From NCBI GenBank assembly GCA_013285705.1, contig JABDHA010000008.1:1-64000 (forward strand): a stretch of DNA of 64,000 nt, in the 5' to 3' direction. The DNA comes from Acidobacteriota bacterium (lineage in GTDB: Bacteria; Acidobacteriota; Terriglobia; Terriglobales; Acidobacteriaceae). Positions 34,341 through 42,618 of the stretch are shown here, piece after piece. The position numbers were made by a program, and so were the translations under genes. How positions within the stretch are numbered: position 1 is the first letter of the stretch; every line of letters begins with the position of its first letter. The notes below the pieces were generated by a model, which was not told the origin of the DNA, made no database searches, and worked only from the letters and a program-made list of their open reading frames with translations.

Positions 34341-37300
34341 CTAGAAATTGAATTTTGCGACAAACTGCACCAGGCGAGGCTCCGCAGTGCTGACGATATG
34401 GCCGAAGTTGGGGTCTTCAACTTGCCCGTCCACCGATGCGGGACCGTAGAACTGCGTATGGTTGAAGGCGTTGAATGCCTCCGCCCGAAAATCCAGCGAT
34501 CTCGCTTCGGCCAGGCGTACAGTTTTTTGTAGCGTCAAATCGAAGTTACTAGTTCCCGGCCCATAGAAGACGCGGCGCTTGGCGTTGCCCAACTGACCGA
34601 TAGCCTCTTCGGGAAATAAGGTCGTATTGAAGGCCGGTCTAGCGTTGCGGCCGTTGTTATTGATCTTGAGCGGGCCGGGCAGGTACTGCGGGGTGTCGAG
34701 TAGATAGTTATTCACGCCGTTGCCCAATGTACCGAGCAGTGAATTGTCGGAATTGTCGTAGAGCGTCACAGGAAAGCCGGTGGCGAAGCGGGTCGTTCCG
34801 GATGCGCTCCAATCAGTGGTTAGACGATTTGACCTGTGCACAACTTTCTCGACAGGCAACGACCACTTATAACTTGCGATGAAAGTGTGTTTCTGGTCCC
34901 ACGCAGAGATAGCACGACTTTGTCTCGAGTTGATTGGATTAAGCTGCTCGCCGATGTTCGATCCCTGATCGATTGATTTCGCATAGGTGTAGCTCAGCAG
35001 GAACTGTGAGCCGTTGTGCCGATAACGAAGGGTCGCTTCAATCGCGTTGTAGCTGGAGTTGGCCACTGACTCGTCGGCTGTGTTCTCGCCGTAATCCGTT
35101 CCCTGGCCGACGCGGGTGCCTTGCACGGTTTGCCCCACGCTGTTGGTATAGGTCGTATCTTCCCCAAAGGGACCGCAGGCGGGGATACTGAGGCACAGAG
35201 CCGGCTTGCCAGTGTTCACTGGAACGACGGCCAGGATGTGGTGTCCCTGGTTGCCGACATAGCTGACAGTCAGCAGCGTACGCGAGGTGATCTCCCGTTG
35301 AATCGAAAACATGTAGTTGTTGATGTACGGGGCACGATTACGGTAATAGAAGAACGGATCAGCCGACAGTGGCACAAAATTCGCCCAATTGATGGAGTTG
35401 TCTGGATGGGACCTTGAGACGTTATGCGGCGGAAATGAAAACGGGAAACGCTGTCCGTTATTGAAGCCGCTGGCAGCAGTTATAAACGGCGTGTCCAGTA
35501 GGGGCGGCCCTGGACTTAGATAGTTATACCCAAAGGGCGGCACAGCGTACATGATGCCGGCCAGAAGTCCCGGAAACTCGGTGTAATAAAGACCGTAGCT
35601 GGCCCGAAGACTGCTCTTGCCGCTGCCTCCGAGGAGCGCCTTAAGAGGTCCGTGTTCAAGCCGCGGCGAATAGGCCAATCCAACCCTCGGAGCAAAGTTT
35701 TTGTAGCTTGTTGGCGCGAGCGTCTTTGGAATTCCCGGGTCACCGGTAACCAACAGCCCAGGCAACGCTCCAGGATAGAGCGTGGACTGGGATCCAGGAA
35801 CGTAGGTCTGCAGTTGGTTGTACTTCTCCCAAAAGGGCATGATCACGTCCCAGCGCAGTCCGGCGTTGATCGTGAGATCGTTTCGGGCGCGCCAGCTGTC
35901 CTGCCCATAGACGCCCAGATAGCGGTTGCGCAAATAAAACGGTTGACCGGAGGACTGCGTGTAGTTGCTTGCAACGCCTATCAGAAGATCGGCATAGGGG
36001 TCACCGGTCTCTGTCCCGTTGATATTGAACGTTCCGTTGAATGTCGCGTTCGGATGTTCATTTACCTGATCGATATGGAATTGTCCGCCAACCTTCAGAG
36101 TATGCGATCCCATCACTCTCGATAGACCGTCGCTCACATAGTATGTGTTGTTGGCCTGTGTCTCATTCGTGATGGGAACACCCATCACGAAGCCGGGAAA
36201 TGTGATATTTTCAACGCCTTCGAACTGCGGGGCCTGCTCTACGATACCCGGCGTACCAATGCCGGTGGTGAAACCTTGCGAGGCCAGACTCACGCCCAGA
36301 CCGCCCCTAGGTTGTCCAATGATGTTGGCGTTGCGAAGATATCCAGCGTGGAACTCATTGACGGTATTTGAGCCGATCACGCTGGTATCGCCGAACGACA
36401 ACAGTTGCGCACGCCCAATGAACAAAGCGTCGAAGCCGGGTATGCTGGCCCCGGCAACCGAGCCCGGATAGGGGTTGTCGAGGTGATAGTCATCGACGAA
36501 GTAATACGCTGATATCTGACCGAAGCGGCTGTTGCCGTCGATGCGGATTGAACCCTTGTTGTCGCGAACAGTCTGTGCAAAGGCCGAGGTTGAATACTGA
36601 CTTGCGCTGACGTTGGGAGATGGAATGTACTGCAACAAATTCTTGCCCGGAGTCGACCACGTGCTTTGCGGAATCACGCCGTCAGGGAAGACCCGGGAAT
36701 ATGGTTCACCGGATATTACCGTGTAACCCAACTTCTGCGTGAGCAGGGATGCCAGATAAGGGCCGCTCACAGAACCGCTGAGGTCGTTGAAGTTGCCGCT
36801 ACGTTGCACAATAGTCGGCACAGAGATGTTGCCGGTTGAAACGCCTTCATTTTTAAGAGTTCCCTGGTAGTCGGCAAAGAAGAAGAGCTTTTCGTGCCTC
36901 AGCGGTCCGCCGATAGTACCGCCAAACTGATTCTGGTTGAATGTCGAACGAGTCGGATCGAAATAACCTCTCGCATCCAGTCCGGTATTCCGGAAGAACT
37001 CGAATGCGTTGCCGTGAAACGAGTTGCCGCCCCGTTTGCTGACGACAGTGACCAAGCCACCGTTGTAGTTGCCGTACTCCGGATCGAAGTTGCTGGTTAT
37101 TACACGGAACTCTTCGATCGAATCGAGATTGGGAATGATCGAGGTGCCTCCGCTCATGTGCTCCTGGACATCGATGCCGTTTACCAGGAAACCATTTGAA
37201 GATTCACGCTGACCGTTGATAGACAGGTTTCCAGCATTCAAGTCACCCGATGGGTCGAGGCTCCCGGTAACGCCCGCCATGATGACGGAGTTCGGCAACA

Positions 37301-37838
37301 GGGTTGAAATCGGCGCTACGCCCGGCTGAATTGCCAACAAGTCCGTGTAGCTTCTTCCATTCAATGGCAGCTCGGTCATTTGTGCACCGGATATGACCTC
37401 ACCAAGGTGGGTCGCGATGCTTTCAACCCCCACGTCGGATACGGCCGAGACTGTTACTGTGTCCGACCTTATCCCGACTGTAAGAATTGCATCCACTTTC
37501 AGAGCCGAGTCTGTATCCACTTGCAGATCCGTCTTTCGCTGCGTCCTGAATCCGTAGGCTGAAATCGTGAGGTTGTAGCGGCCAACAGGAAGATCAGGGA
37601 AGGTATAGAAGCCCTTACTGTCTGAAATGGCTTGATAGACAGCCTGTTGAGCGGTGTTGGCAAGGCTGAGGGCCGCCCCTTGTACGACTGCTCCGCTGGA
37701 GTCCTTAACCATCCCGGCGACACTGCCTCCAACGGCTGCTCGCAGCGGCAAGACGGCAACAAGAAGAAATACAACGGCCAGACTCCATAAGAGCGCGCTC
37801 ACGCAGTTAAATGGCACGATCAACTTCGAAGCAGGCAT
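34341..37838 (-). CDS. TonB-dependent receptor, Oar/CarboxypepD-regulatory type
   Basis: A 1165-residue outer-membrane protein, ATG 37838 with GAGG upstream. Signal anchor about 15-37. Carboxypeptidase-regulatory domain about 38-120 (GMVKDSSGAVVQGAALSLAN, FPDLPVGRYNLTISAYGF). Plug with ELPLNGRSYTDLLAIQPGVA and NGIDVQEHMSGGTS. Barrel with SFHGNAFEFFRNTGLDARGY and C-terminal FRAEAFNAFNHTQFYGPAS, ending in FVAKFNF with the terminal Phe. The same class as 11824-15180, but only moderately similar. Nothing nearby defines its ligand. The sigma relic upstream of the PadR unit is downstream of this gene, so it does not identify a surface-signalling trio. Confidence 0.9.
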   Translation of the reverse strand: MPASKLIVPFNCVSALLWSLAVVFLLVAVLPLRAAVGGSVAGMVKDSSGAVVQGAALSLANTAQQAVYQAISDSKGFYTFPDLPVGRYNLTISAYGFRTQRKTDLQVDTDSALKVDAILTVGIRSDTVTVSAVSDVGVESIATHLGEVISGAQMTELPLNGRSYTDLLAIQPGVAPISTLLPNSVIMAGVTGSLDPSGDLNAGNLSINGQRESSNGFLVNGIDVQEHMSGGTSIIPNLDSIEEFRVITSNFDPEYGNYNGGLVTVVSKRGGNSFHGNAFEFFRNTGLDARGYFDPTRSTFNQNQFGGTIGGPLRHEKLFFFADYQGTLKNEGVSTGNISVPTIVQRSGNFNDLSGSVSGPYLASLLTQKLGYTVISGEPYSRVFPDGVIPQSTWSTPGKNLLQYIPSPNVSASQYSTSAFAQTVRDNKGSIRIDGNSRFGQISAYYFVDDYHLDNPYPGSVAGASIPGFDALFIGRAQLLSFGDTSVIGSNTVNEFHAGYLRNANIIGQPRGGLGVSLASQGFTTGIGTPGIVEQAPQFEGVENITFPGFVMGVPITNETQANNTYYVSDGLSRVMGSHTLKVGGQFHIDQVNEHPNATFNGTFNINGTETGDPYADLLIGVASNYTQSSGQPFYLRNRYLGVYGQDSWRARNDLTINAGLRWDVIMPFWEKYNQLQTYVPGSQSTLYPGALPGLLVTGDPGIPKTLAPTSYKNFAPRVGLAYSPRLEHGPLKALLGGSGKSSLRASYGLYYTEFPGLLAGIMYAVPPFGYNYLSPGPPLLDTPFITAASGFNNGQRFPFSFPPHNVSRSHPDNSINWANFVPLSADPFFYYRNRAPYINNYMFSIQREITSRTLLTVSYVGNQGHHILAVVPVNTGKPALCLSIPACGPFGEDTTYTNSVGQTVQGTRVGQGTDYGENTADESVANSSYNAIEATLRYRHNGSQFLLSYTYAKSIDQGSNIGEQLNPINSRQSRAISAWDQKHTFIASYKWSLPVEKVVHRSNRLTTDWSASGTTRFATGFPVTLYDNSDNSLLGTLGNGVNNYLLDTPQYLPGPLKINNNGRNARPAFNTTLFPEEAIGQLGNAKRRVFYGPGTSNFDLTLQKTVRLAEARSLDFRAEAFNAFNHTQFYGPASVDGQVEDPNFGHIVSTAEPRLVQFVAKFNF

Positions 37839-38168
37839 TTCTACCTCAGGGATCGGAGCGCGCTACGCGGACGATAATGCTCTCCGCGGGAACGCCGTGT
37901 GGGTTCCTTTAGGTTCCCCGAAACGATGACATGACGGTTCCGGAGCCTTGATACCGAGTAAGCATATGGGCCCTGTGTAGATCGTTACGCATCGAGAGAG
38001 GTATCTGGATTGCGAAAGTCGAAATATTTTTTCTCCCCATGCAATCCAGTGTCGAGATCACAACGTATCCATTGACACGAACCGGGAGTCCCTCAACCCT
38101 GCAATTCGGCCCCGTCTGGTTTAGGTTCTTCCGTTCCCCAACGCCTTCAAACAAATTGGGAGAGCCGT
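37839..38168. promoter_or_regulatory. Divergent promoter region between the TonB receptor and DUF4331 genes
   Basis: 330 bases separate two divergently read genes, so promoters for both should lie here. No gene, RNA or clear operator was found. The DUF4331 start has a good GGGAGAG site just before 38169. Confidence 0.4.
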
Positions 38169-39797
38169 ATGTCAAAACTGAAGTCCGCAGCCGGACTCGT
38201 ATTGAGTCTACTGATCGCTATGCCGCCCGGGGTGTTTGCATCGAGCCATCGGGAAGCACCCATTACCGCACTGGATCACACCGCTGACATCACCGATTTC
38301 TATGCTTTTGTCAGCTACGATCATCCAGATCGCGTCACCTTTGTCCTGAACGTCGACCCATTCCTGCAACCCAGCAATGGGCCAAACTATTTTCCGTTTG
38401 ATCCATCGATTGTGTATCAGATCAAAATCGACAATGATCATGATGCACGGGCGGACGTCATCTTTCAGTTCCGCTTCCAGACTCACATCCTCGATGCCGG
38501 GCTCCCTGTGGGCTACGCAGGAGCGGGCAATGGAGTGAACGCGCCGGCAAACTCGCCAGCACCCATCAAACCCGGTACGCCGATTGTTCCCCCGGCGATC
38601 ACTTCTCTGACCGGAGACGGCGCCGCAGGCCTGAGCCTACAGCAGACATTCTCCGTAAACATGATCAAGGGCGATCGCGACATTGCATTGACGAATACAA
38701 CTGGCAGCCCCCTGATCGCTGTTCCAAGCAACGTTGGCCCGCGCACGATGCCAGATTACAATGCCCTGGCTACGCAGGGCATTTATGACCTGCAAGGACG
38801 AGATGGCGATTCCAATATTCGCGTTTTCGCAGGCACAGCCGCAGATCCTTTCTTCATTGATCTGGGCGCAACCTTCGACAGTCTCAACTACCGCGCCGGC
38901 ACCGGCGTTGAAGCTCTAACTCCTGAGCAGGACGCCGACGACCAGCTCAGTTCGGCGCCGAATTCGGTTGCCGGATTTAACGTCAACACCATCGCGATCG
39001 AGGTGCCGATTAAACTTCTGACTTGCGACGGAGCCCTCCACGCCGCCACTGATCCGAAAGGAACGATCGGTACCTGGGCGACAACATCCAGAACAGAAAT
39101 CACCATTCGCAGATTCGCAAACCCTGCCCTAAACTTTGGCCGCCTGGCTCAGATACAACGCTTTGGCAATCCACTCATCAACGAATTGATCATCGGTACA
39201 GGAAGCAAGGACTTCTGGAGCATGTCAGAGCCGGTGAAAGACATGCAATTCGCTTCGTTCGACCTCGATCCCCTGATCGGAAGAGTGTTCAACGCCGTAT
39301 ACGGGTTCAAGATACCCACTCCACCCCGAACCGATCTTCTGCCGCTGGTGACATATGCCGCACCGATAGCTCCGAAAGGTACTCCAGCCGGGCCGATTGC
39401 TGACCTGATGCGGCTCAACACTGGTGTACCTCCCACTCCGAAGGCGCAGCGCAAGCGGCTGGGTCTGATTGCTGGCGATCCTGCCGGATTCCCAAATGGT
39501 CGCCGTCTCACGGATGATGTCGTCGATATTGTCGAGCGTGTGGGCGTTGGTGGCATTTTGAGTCCCGGCTTCAATGTTGCGCCGAACAACCTGCTCGGCG
39601 ATGGCGTCAACGCTCCCGACGTTCCTCCGCAAGAGATGTTCCCGTATGTTCATTTTGCATACAGTGGACGAAACAGCCGCCATATCAGCCCGGGCGATCC
39701 TACGGGCTGCGGGGATCAGCCAACGTCCTCCAGCATGCAGAACTCCGATGCGCCACCAGCAAACCAGGGTGGGCCTTCGCCATGTCCGGTCGATTAA
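38169..39797 (+). CDS. Secreted DUF4331-family protein
   Basis: A 542-residue exported protein, with a signal peptide (residues 1-25, ending near GVFA). Begins with the DUF4331 signature SSHREAPITALDHTADITDF and continues through YAFVSYDHPDRVTFVLNVDP, GDRDIALTNTTG and a conserved FAGTAADPFFIDLGATFDSL. It ends in a Cys/Pro-rich tail. The family is widespread in environmental bacteria and has no established function; the S-S-H-R-E-A start and several His/Asp positions are suggestive of metal binding (inference). It is the first gene of a three-gene plus-strand cluster with a TPR protein and a nickel/cobalt transporter. A strong hairpin separates it from the next gene. Confidence 0.9.
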   Translation: MSKLKSAAGLVLSLLIAMPPGVFASSHREAPITALDHTADITDFYAFVSYDHPDRVTFVLNVDPFLQPSNGPNYFPFDPSIVYQIKIDNDHDARADVIFQFRFQTHILDAGLPVGYAGAGNGVNAPANSPAPIKPGTPIVPPAITSLTGDGAAGLSLQQTFSVNMIKGDRDIALTNTTGSPLIAVPSNVGPRTMPDYNALATQGIYDLQGRDGDSNIRVFAGTAADPFFIDLGATFDSLNYRAGTGVEALTPEQDADDQLSSAPNSVAGFNVNTIAIEVPIKLLTCDGALHAATDPKGTIGTWATTSRTEITIRRFANPALNFGRLAQIQRFGNPLINELIIGTGSKDFWSMSEPVKDMQFASFDLDPLIGRVFNAVYGFKIPTPPRTDLLPLVTYAAPIAPKGTPAGPIADLMRLNTGVPPTPKAQRKRLGLIAGDPAGFPNGRRLTDDVVDIVERVGVGGILSPGFNVAPNNLLGDGVNAPDVPPQEMFPYVHFAYSGRNSRHISPGDPTGCGDQPTSSSMQNSDAPPANQGGPSPCPVD

Positions 39798-39827
39798 CCG
39801 CCGCCACGGGTTGTTCGATCCTAACCG

Positions 39828-39862
39828 GTTCTCCGCGCGAAATATGTTTTCGCGCGGAGAAC
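39828..39862 (+). terminator. Very strong hairpin between DUF4331 and TPR genes
   Basis: GTTCTCCGCGCGAAA (39828-39842) pairs perfectly with TTTCGCGCGGAGAAC (39848-39862) around a TATGT loop: 15 bp without mismatch. No uridine tract follows, so it could be a transcript-stabilising 3' end for the secreted protein mRNA or a partial terminator, lowering expression of the two downstream genes. Confidence 0.8.
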
Positions 39863-39893
39863 TATCCCAGAAACTTTCGCGAATAGGTTCTGT

Positions 39894-42617
39894 ATGAAAT
39901 ATCGGTACGCAATATTTTGTATTCTTGCCGCACTCACCTCCGTCGCCGCGCTCGCCCAACAAACCGTAGCAGGTGCGACGGATCATCCCGGCGTCTCCAA
40001 TGTGGCGGCCGTTCAGAGTGCTACGCCCGCGCAGTTGCGTATCGCGGCGGCCACGCAGCAGCTCAAGTCAGCCCCGAAGAAGGTTCAGGCTTATAACGAG
40101 CTTGCGATCGCTTTTCTGGCGCGAGTTCGCGAGACCGCCGATCCCGGATATTTGAAGGATGCAGACACTGCCCTGGCTCAAGGTCTAAGCCTGAACGCGG
40201 ATGATTTCCAATTGCAGAGAACTCAGGTAGCACTGATGCTGAGCAGGCATCAATATACGCAGGCAAAAGAAAGAGCTACCGTACTCAACCACCGCACGCC
40301 TGACGATGTAATGACCTACGGGTATCTTGCCGAGGCAGACATCGCACTCGGCAACTATCCAGAAGCAGAGTCCAACACCCAGTGGATGCTGAATATGCGA
40401 CCCAACAACATTCCAGGACTCCTGATCGGAGCCAAATTGCGAACGTTATACGGCGATACGCATGGTGCAATCGACTTTCTGAACCTGGCATATTCGGAGA
40501 CCTCGCCGACTGAGGTGGAAGACCTTGCGTGGATTGCCAATCAAATTGCGTCGATCCAGACCGAATCAGGCCAGATTGACGCAGCAGCTCAAACCTTGGA
40601 ACAGTCCCAACAGCTCTTCCCTCATTACCCCTACACCATAGAGAATTTGGCCCGCGTTCGCATGTGTCAGAATCGAGCGAGCGACGCAGTTCAGCTGTTG
40701 CTGCAGGCCACGTCCATCGATAACAACCCGCACGTTCTTTATCAGCTAGCAAAAGCGCAGGAGGCCGCGGGGCAGCCCAAGGAAGCTCGCGCCACCTATG
40801 CGGAGTTCGAGACGTTCGCAAGCGATCCTGAAAGAACAACCGACCAGTCGAGGCTCGACCTCATTTTGATGTACGCCGGAAGTCCTGCCAACGCGTCCAG
40901 TGCATTGAAGCTTGCGATGCAGGAGATTACAGTGCGGCAGGATGTATGGACGCTCGACGCCTATGCCTGGGCTCTCTACGCCAATGCAAAATTCCAGGAC
41001 GCGGACGCCGCGGCGCAGAAGGCCATTGCGGTCGGAATTCAAAACGCTCAGATCTTCGATCACGCCGGTCACCTCGCACAGAAACTGAACCACAGCGTAG
41101 ACGCCACTAAATACTTCCAGCTTTCTCTTCAGTCCAATCCTGAATCTGAGTACGCCGCCGATGCTCTCAAGTCCGCAAGTCTTGGGAAGGCAACAGATGA
41201 GCATGAGCAGACGGTCGCTCAGATCGTGCCTGCTCCAGCGTTGTTGCAGGCCACTGTGGTGCACGATCCTCTGACCGCTGCGGATCGGTCGAATCATAAA
41301 GCCGCCTCGATCAACATTGGAACGGCGACCGTCGCCCCGGTCTTCGCCCCTGTTCCCGAGGCCCTGCTCACACCTCACCCAACTGGCACCGACCATCTTA
41401 TTCAAAGCGCCCAGGCCACTGTCGCTCGCCGTCCGACTGACGCCACAGCGTATGCGGGACTGGGTGCTGCGTATTTCCAGCGCGCGAGAGAGACGGGCGA
41501 CGTAAGTGACTATCAGTTCGCTGAGCAATCCCTTACTAAGTCGCTCGATCTGGTTTCAGCGGATTTTTCAGCTGACGCGGCACTGGGAACGATGGCTGAG
41601 GTCTGCATGGGGGAGCATCGCTTTGCCGACGCGCTCACCTATGCACAGCGAGCACTCTCGCTCGGTACTGGCGATGTCTCGCCATTCGCCATTGTCGGAG
41701 ATGCATACGCCGATATGGGTGAATACGACAAAGCTGGCGTTGCGTATGGCCGACTGACGCCTCGTGACATGACGCTCTCGCCGCGTGCCGCGTATGCGCG
41801 AGACAGTCGAATCTCCTATCTCAAATTCATCGCCGGTGATACCGCCGGGGCGATCTCCCTCATGAAGACAGCCGTCACCGAGGGAGTCGAAGCTCAATTG
41901 CCGAGTGAAAACCTCGCATGGTTGTACTACGAGTTGGGAGAGTATGAAACACAGGTTGGTGACTCCGCTTCCGCCGATGCTGCTTACATTACCGCTCTGA
42001 AGATCCATCCGGGAGACTATCGCGCTTTGGCAGCGTTGGGTAAGCTCAGAGCGAACAATGGCAGATATGCGCAAGCAATCGTGCTCTACGAAAAGGCCAT
42101 TGCCATCGTCCCTATGCCTATCTTCGTGGCGGAGTTGGGAGATCTCTATGCAAGATCTGGAAACCAGGCAGAGGCTCAGAAGCAGTATGCGCTGGTCGAG
42201 TACATTGGACTGCTTGGACACATCAATCAAGTGCTGCACAATCGCGATCTGGCACTCTTCTACGCCGATCATGATATGAAGCTCGCCGAGGCTCTCGACC
42301 TCGCGCAGAAAGAGCTTGAAGTCCGGCATGACGTTTATACCTGGGATGCTCTGGCCTGGGCTCTCTATAAAAATGGCAGGCTGACAGAGGCGGCCCAGGC
42401 AAGTGAGAAAGCCATGCGATTCGGAACACGGGACTCGCTTCTTCTCTTTCACGCCGGGATGATCGCCGAGCGCATGGGACAGCCAGAGCAGGCTCGCAAT
42501 GAACTAAAGGAAGCGCTCCAGATCAACCCGCATTTTCATTTGATCTATGCAAATGCAGCGCAACAGAGACTTGAGGCGTTGGGAGCACAATCCGAATCAA
42601 AGGAAGGCTCTGAATAA
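39894..42617 (+). CDS. Exported TPR-repeat protein of the DUF4331 cluster
   Basis: A 907-residue protein with a signal peptide ending at ALAQQ. It is almost entirely tetratricopeptide repeats in two halves (about 40-430 and 500-890) joined by a linker of low complexity. Near-repeats include VRQDVWTLDAYAWALYANAK (first half) and VRHDVYTWDALAWALYKNGR (second half), so the gene probably arose by internal duplication. The helical repeats usually hold protein partners. In this position it may link the secreted DUF4331 protein with the membrane transporter (inference). The stop TAA is one base before the transporter ATG. Confidence 0.85.
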   Translation: MKYRYAIFCILAALTSVAALAQQTVAGATDHPGVSNVAAVQSATPAQLRIAAATQQLKSAPKKVQAYNELAIAFLARVRETADPGYLKDADTALAQGLSLNADDFQLQRTQVALMLSRHQYTQAKERATVLNHRTPDDVMTYGYLAEADIALGNYPEAESNTQWMLNMRPNNIPGLLIGAKLRTLYGDTHGAIDFLNLAYSETSPTEVEDLAWIANQIASIQTESGQIDAAAQTLEQSQQLFPHYPYTIENLARVRMCQNRASDAVQLLLQATSIDNNPHVLYQLAKAQEAAGQPKEARATYAEFETFASDPERTTDQSRLDLILMYAGSPANASSALKLAMQEITVRQDVWTLDAYAWALYANAKFQDADAAAQKAIAVGIQNAQIFDHAGHLAQKLNHSVDATKYFQLSLQSNPESEYAADALKSASLGKATDEHEQTVAQIVPAPALLQATVVHDPLTAADRSNHKAASINIGTATVAPVFAPVPEALLTPHPTGTDHLIQSAQATVARRPTDATAYAGLGAAYFQRARETGDVSDYQFAEQSLTKSLDLVSADFSADAALGTMAEVCMGEHRFADALTYAQRALSLGTGDVSPFAIVGDAYADMGEYDKAGVAYGRLTPRDMTLSPRAAYARDSRISYLKFIAGDTAGAISLMKTAVTEGVEAQLPSENLAWLYYELGEYETQVGDSASADAAYITALKIHPGDYRALAALGKLRANNGRYAQAIVLYEKAIAIVPMPIFVAELGDLYARSGNQAEAQKQYALVEYIGLLGHINQVLHNRDLALFYADHDMKLAEALDLAQKELEVRHDVYTWDALAWALYKNGRLTEAAQASEKAMRFGTRDSLLLFHAGMIAERMGQPEQARNELKEALQINPHFHLIYANAAQQRLEALGAQSESKEGSE

Positions 42618-42618
42618 T

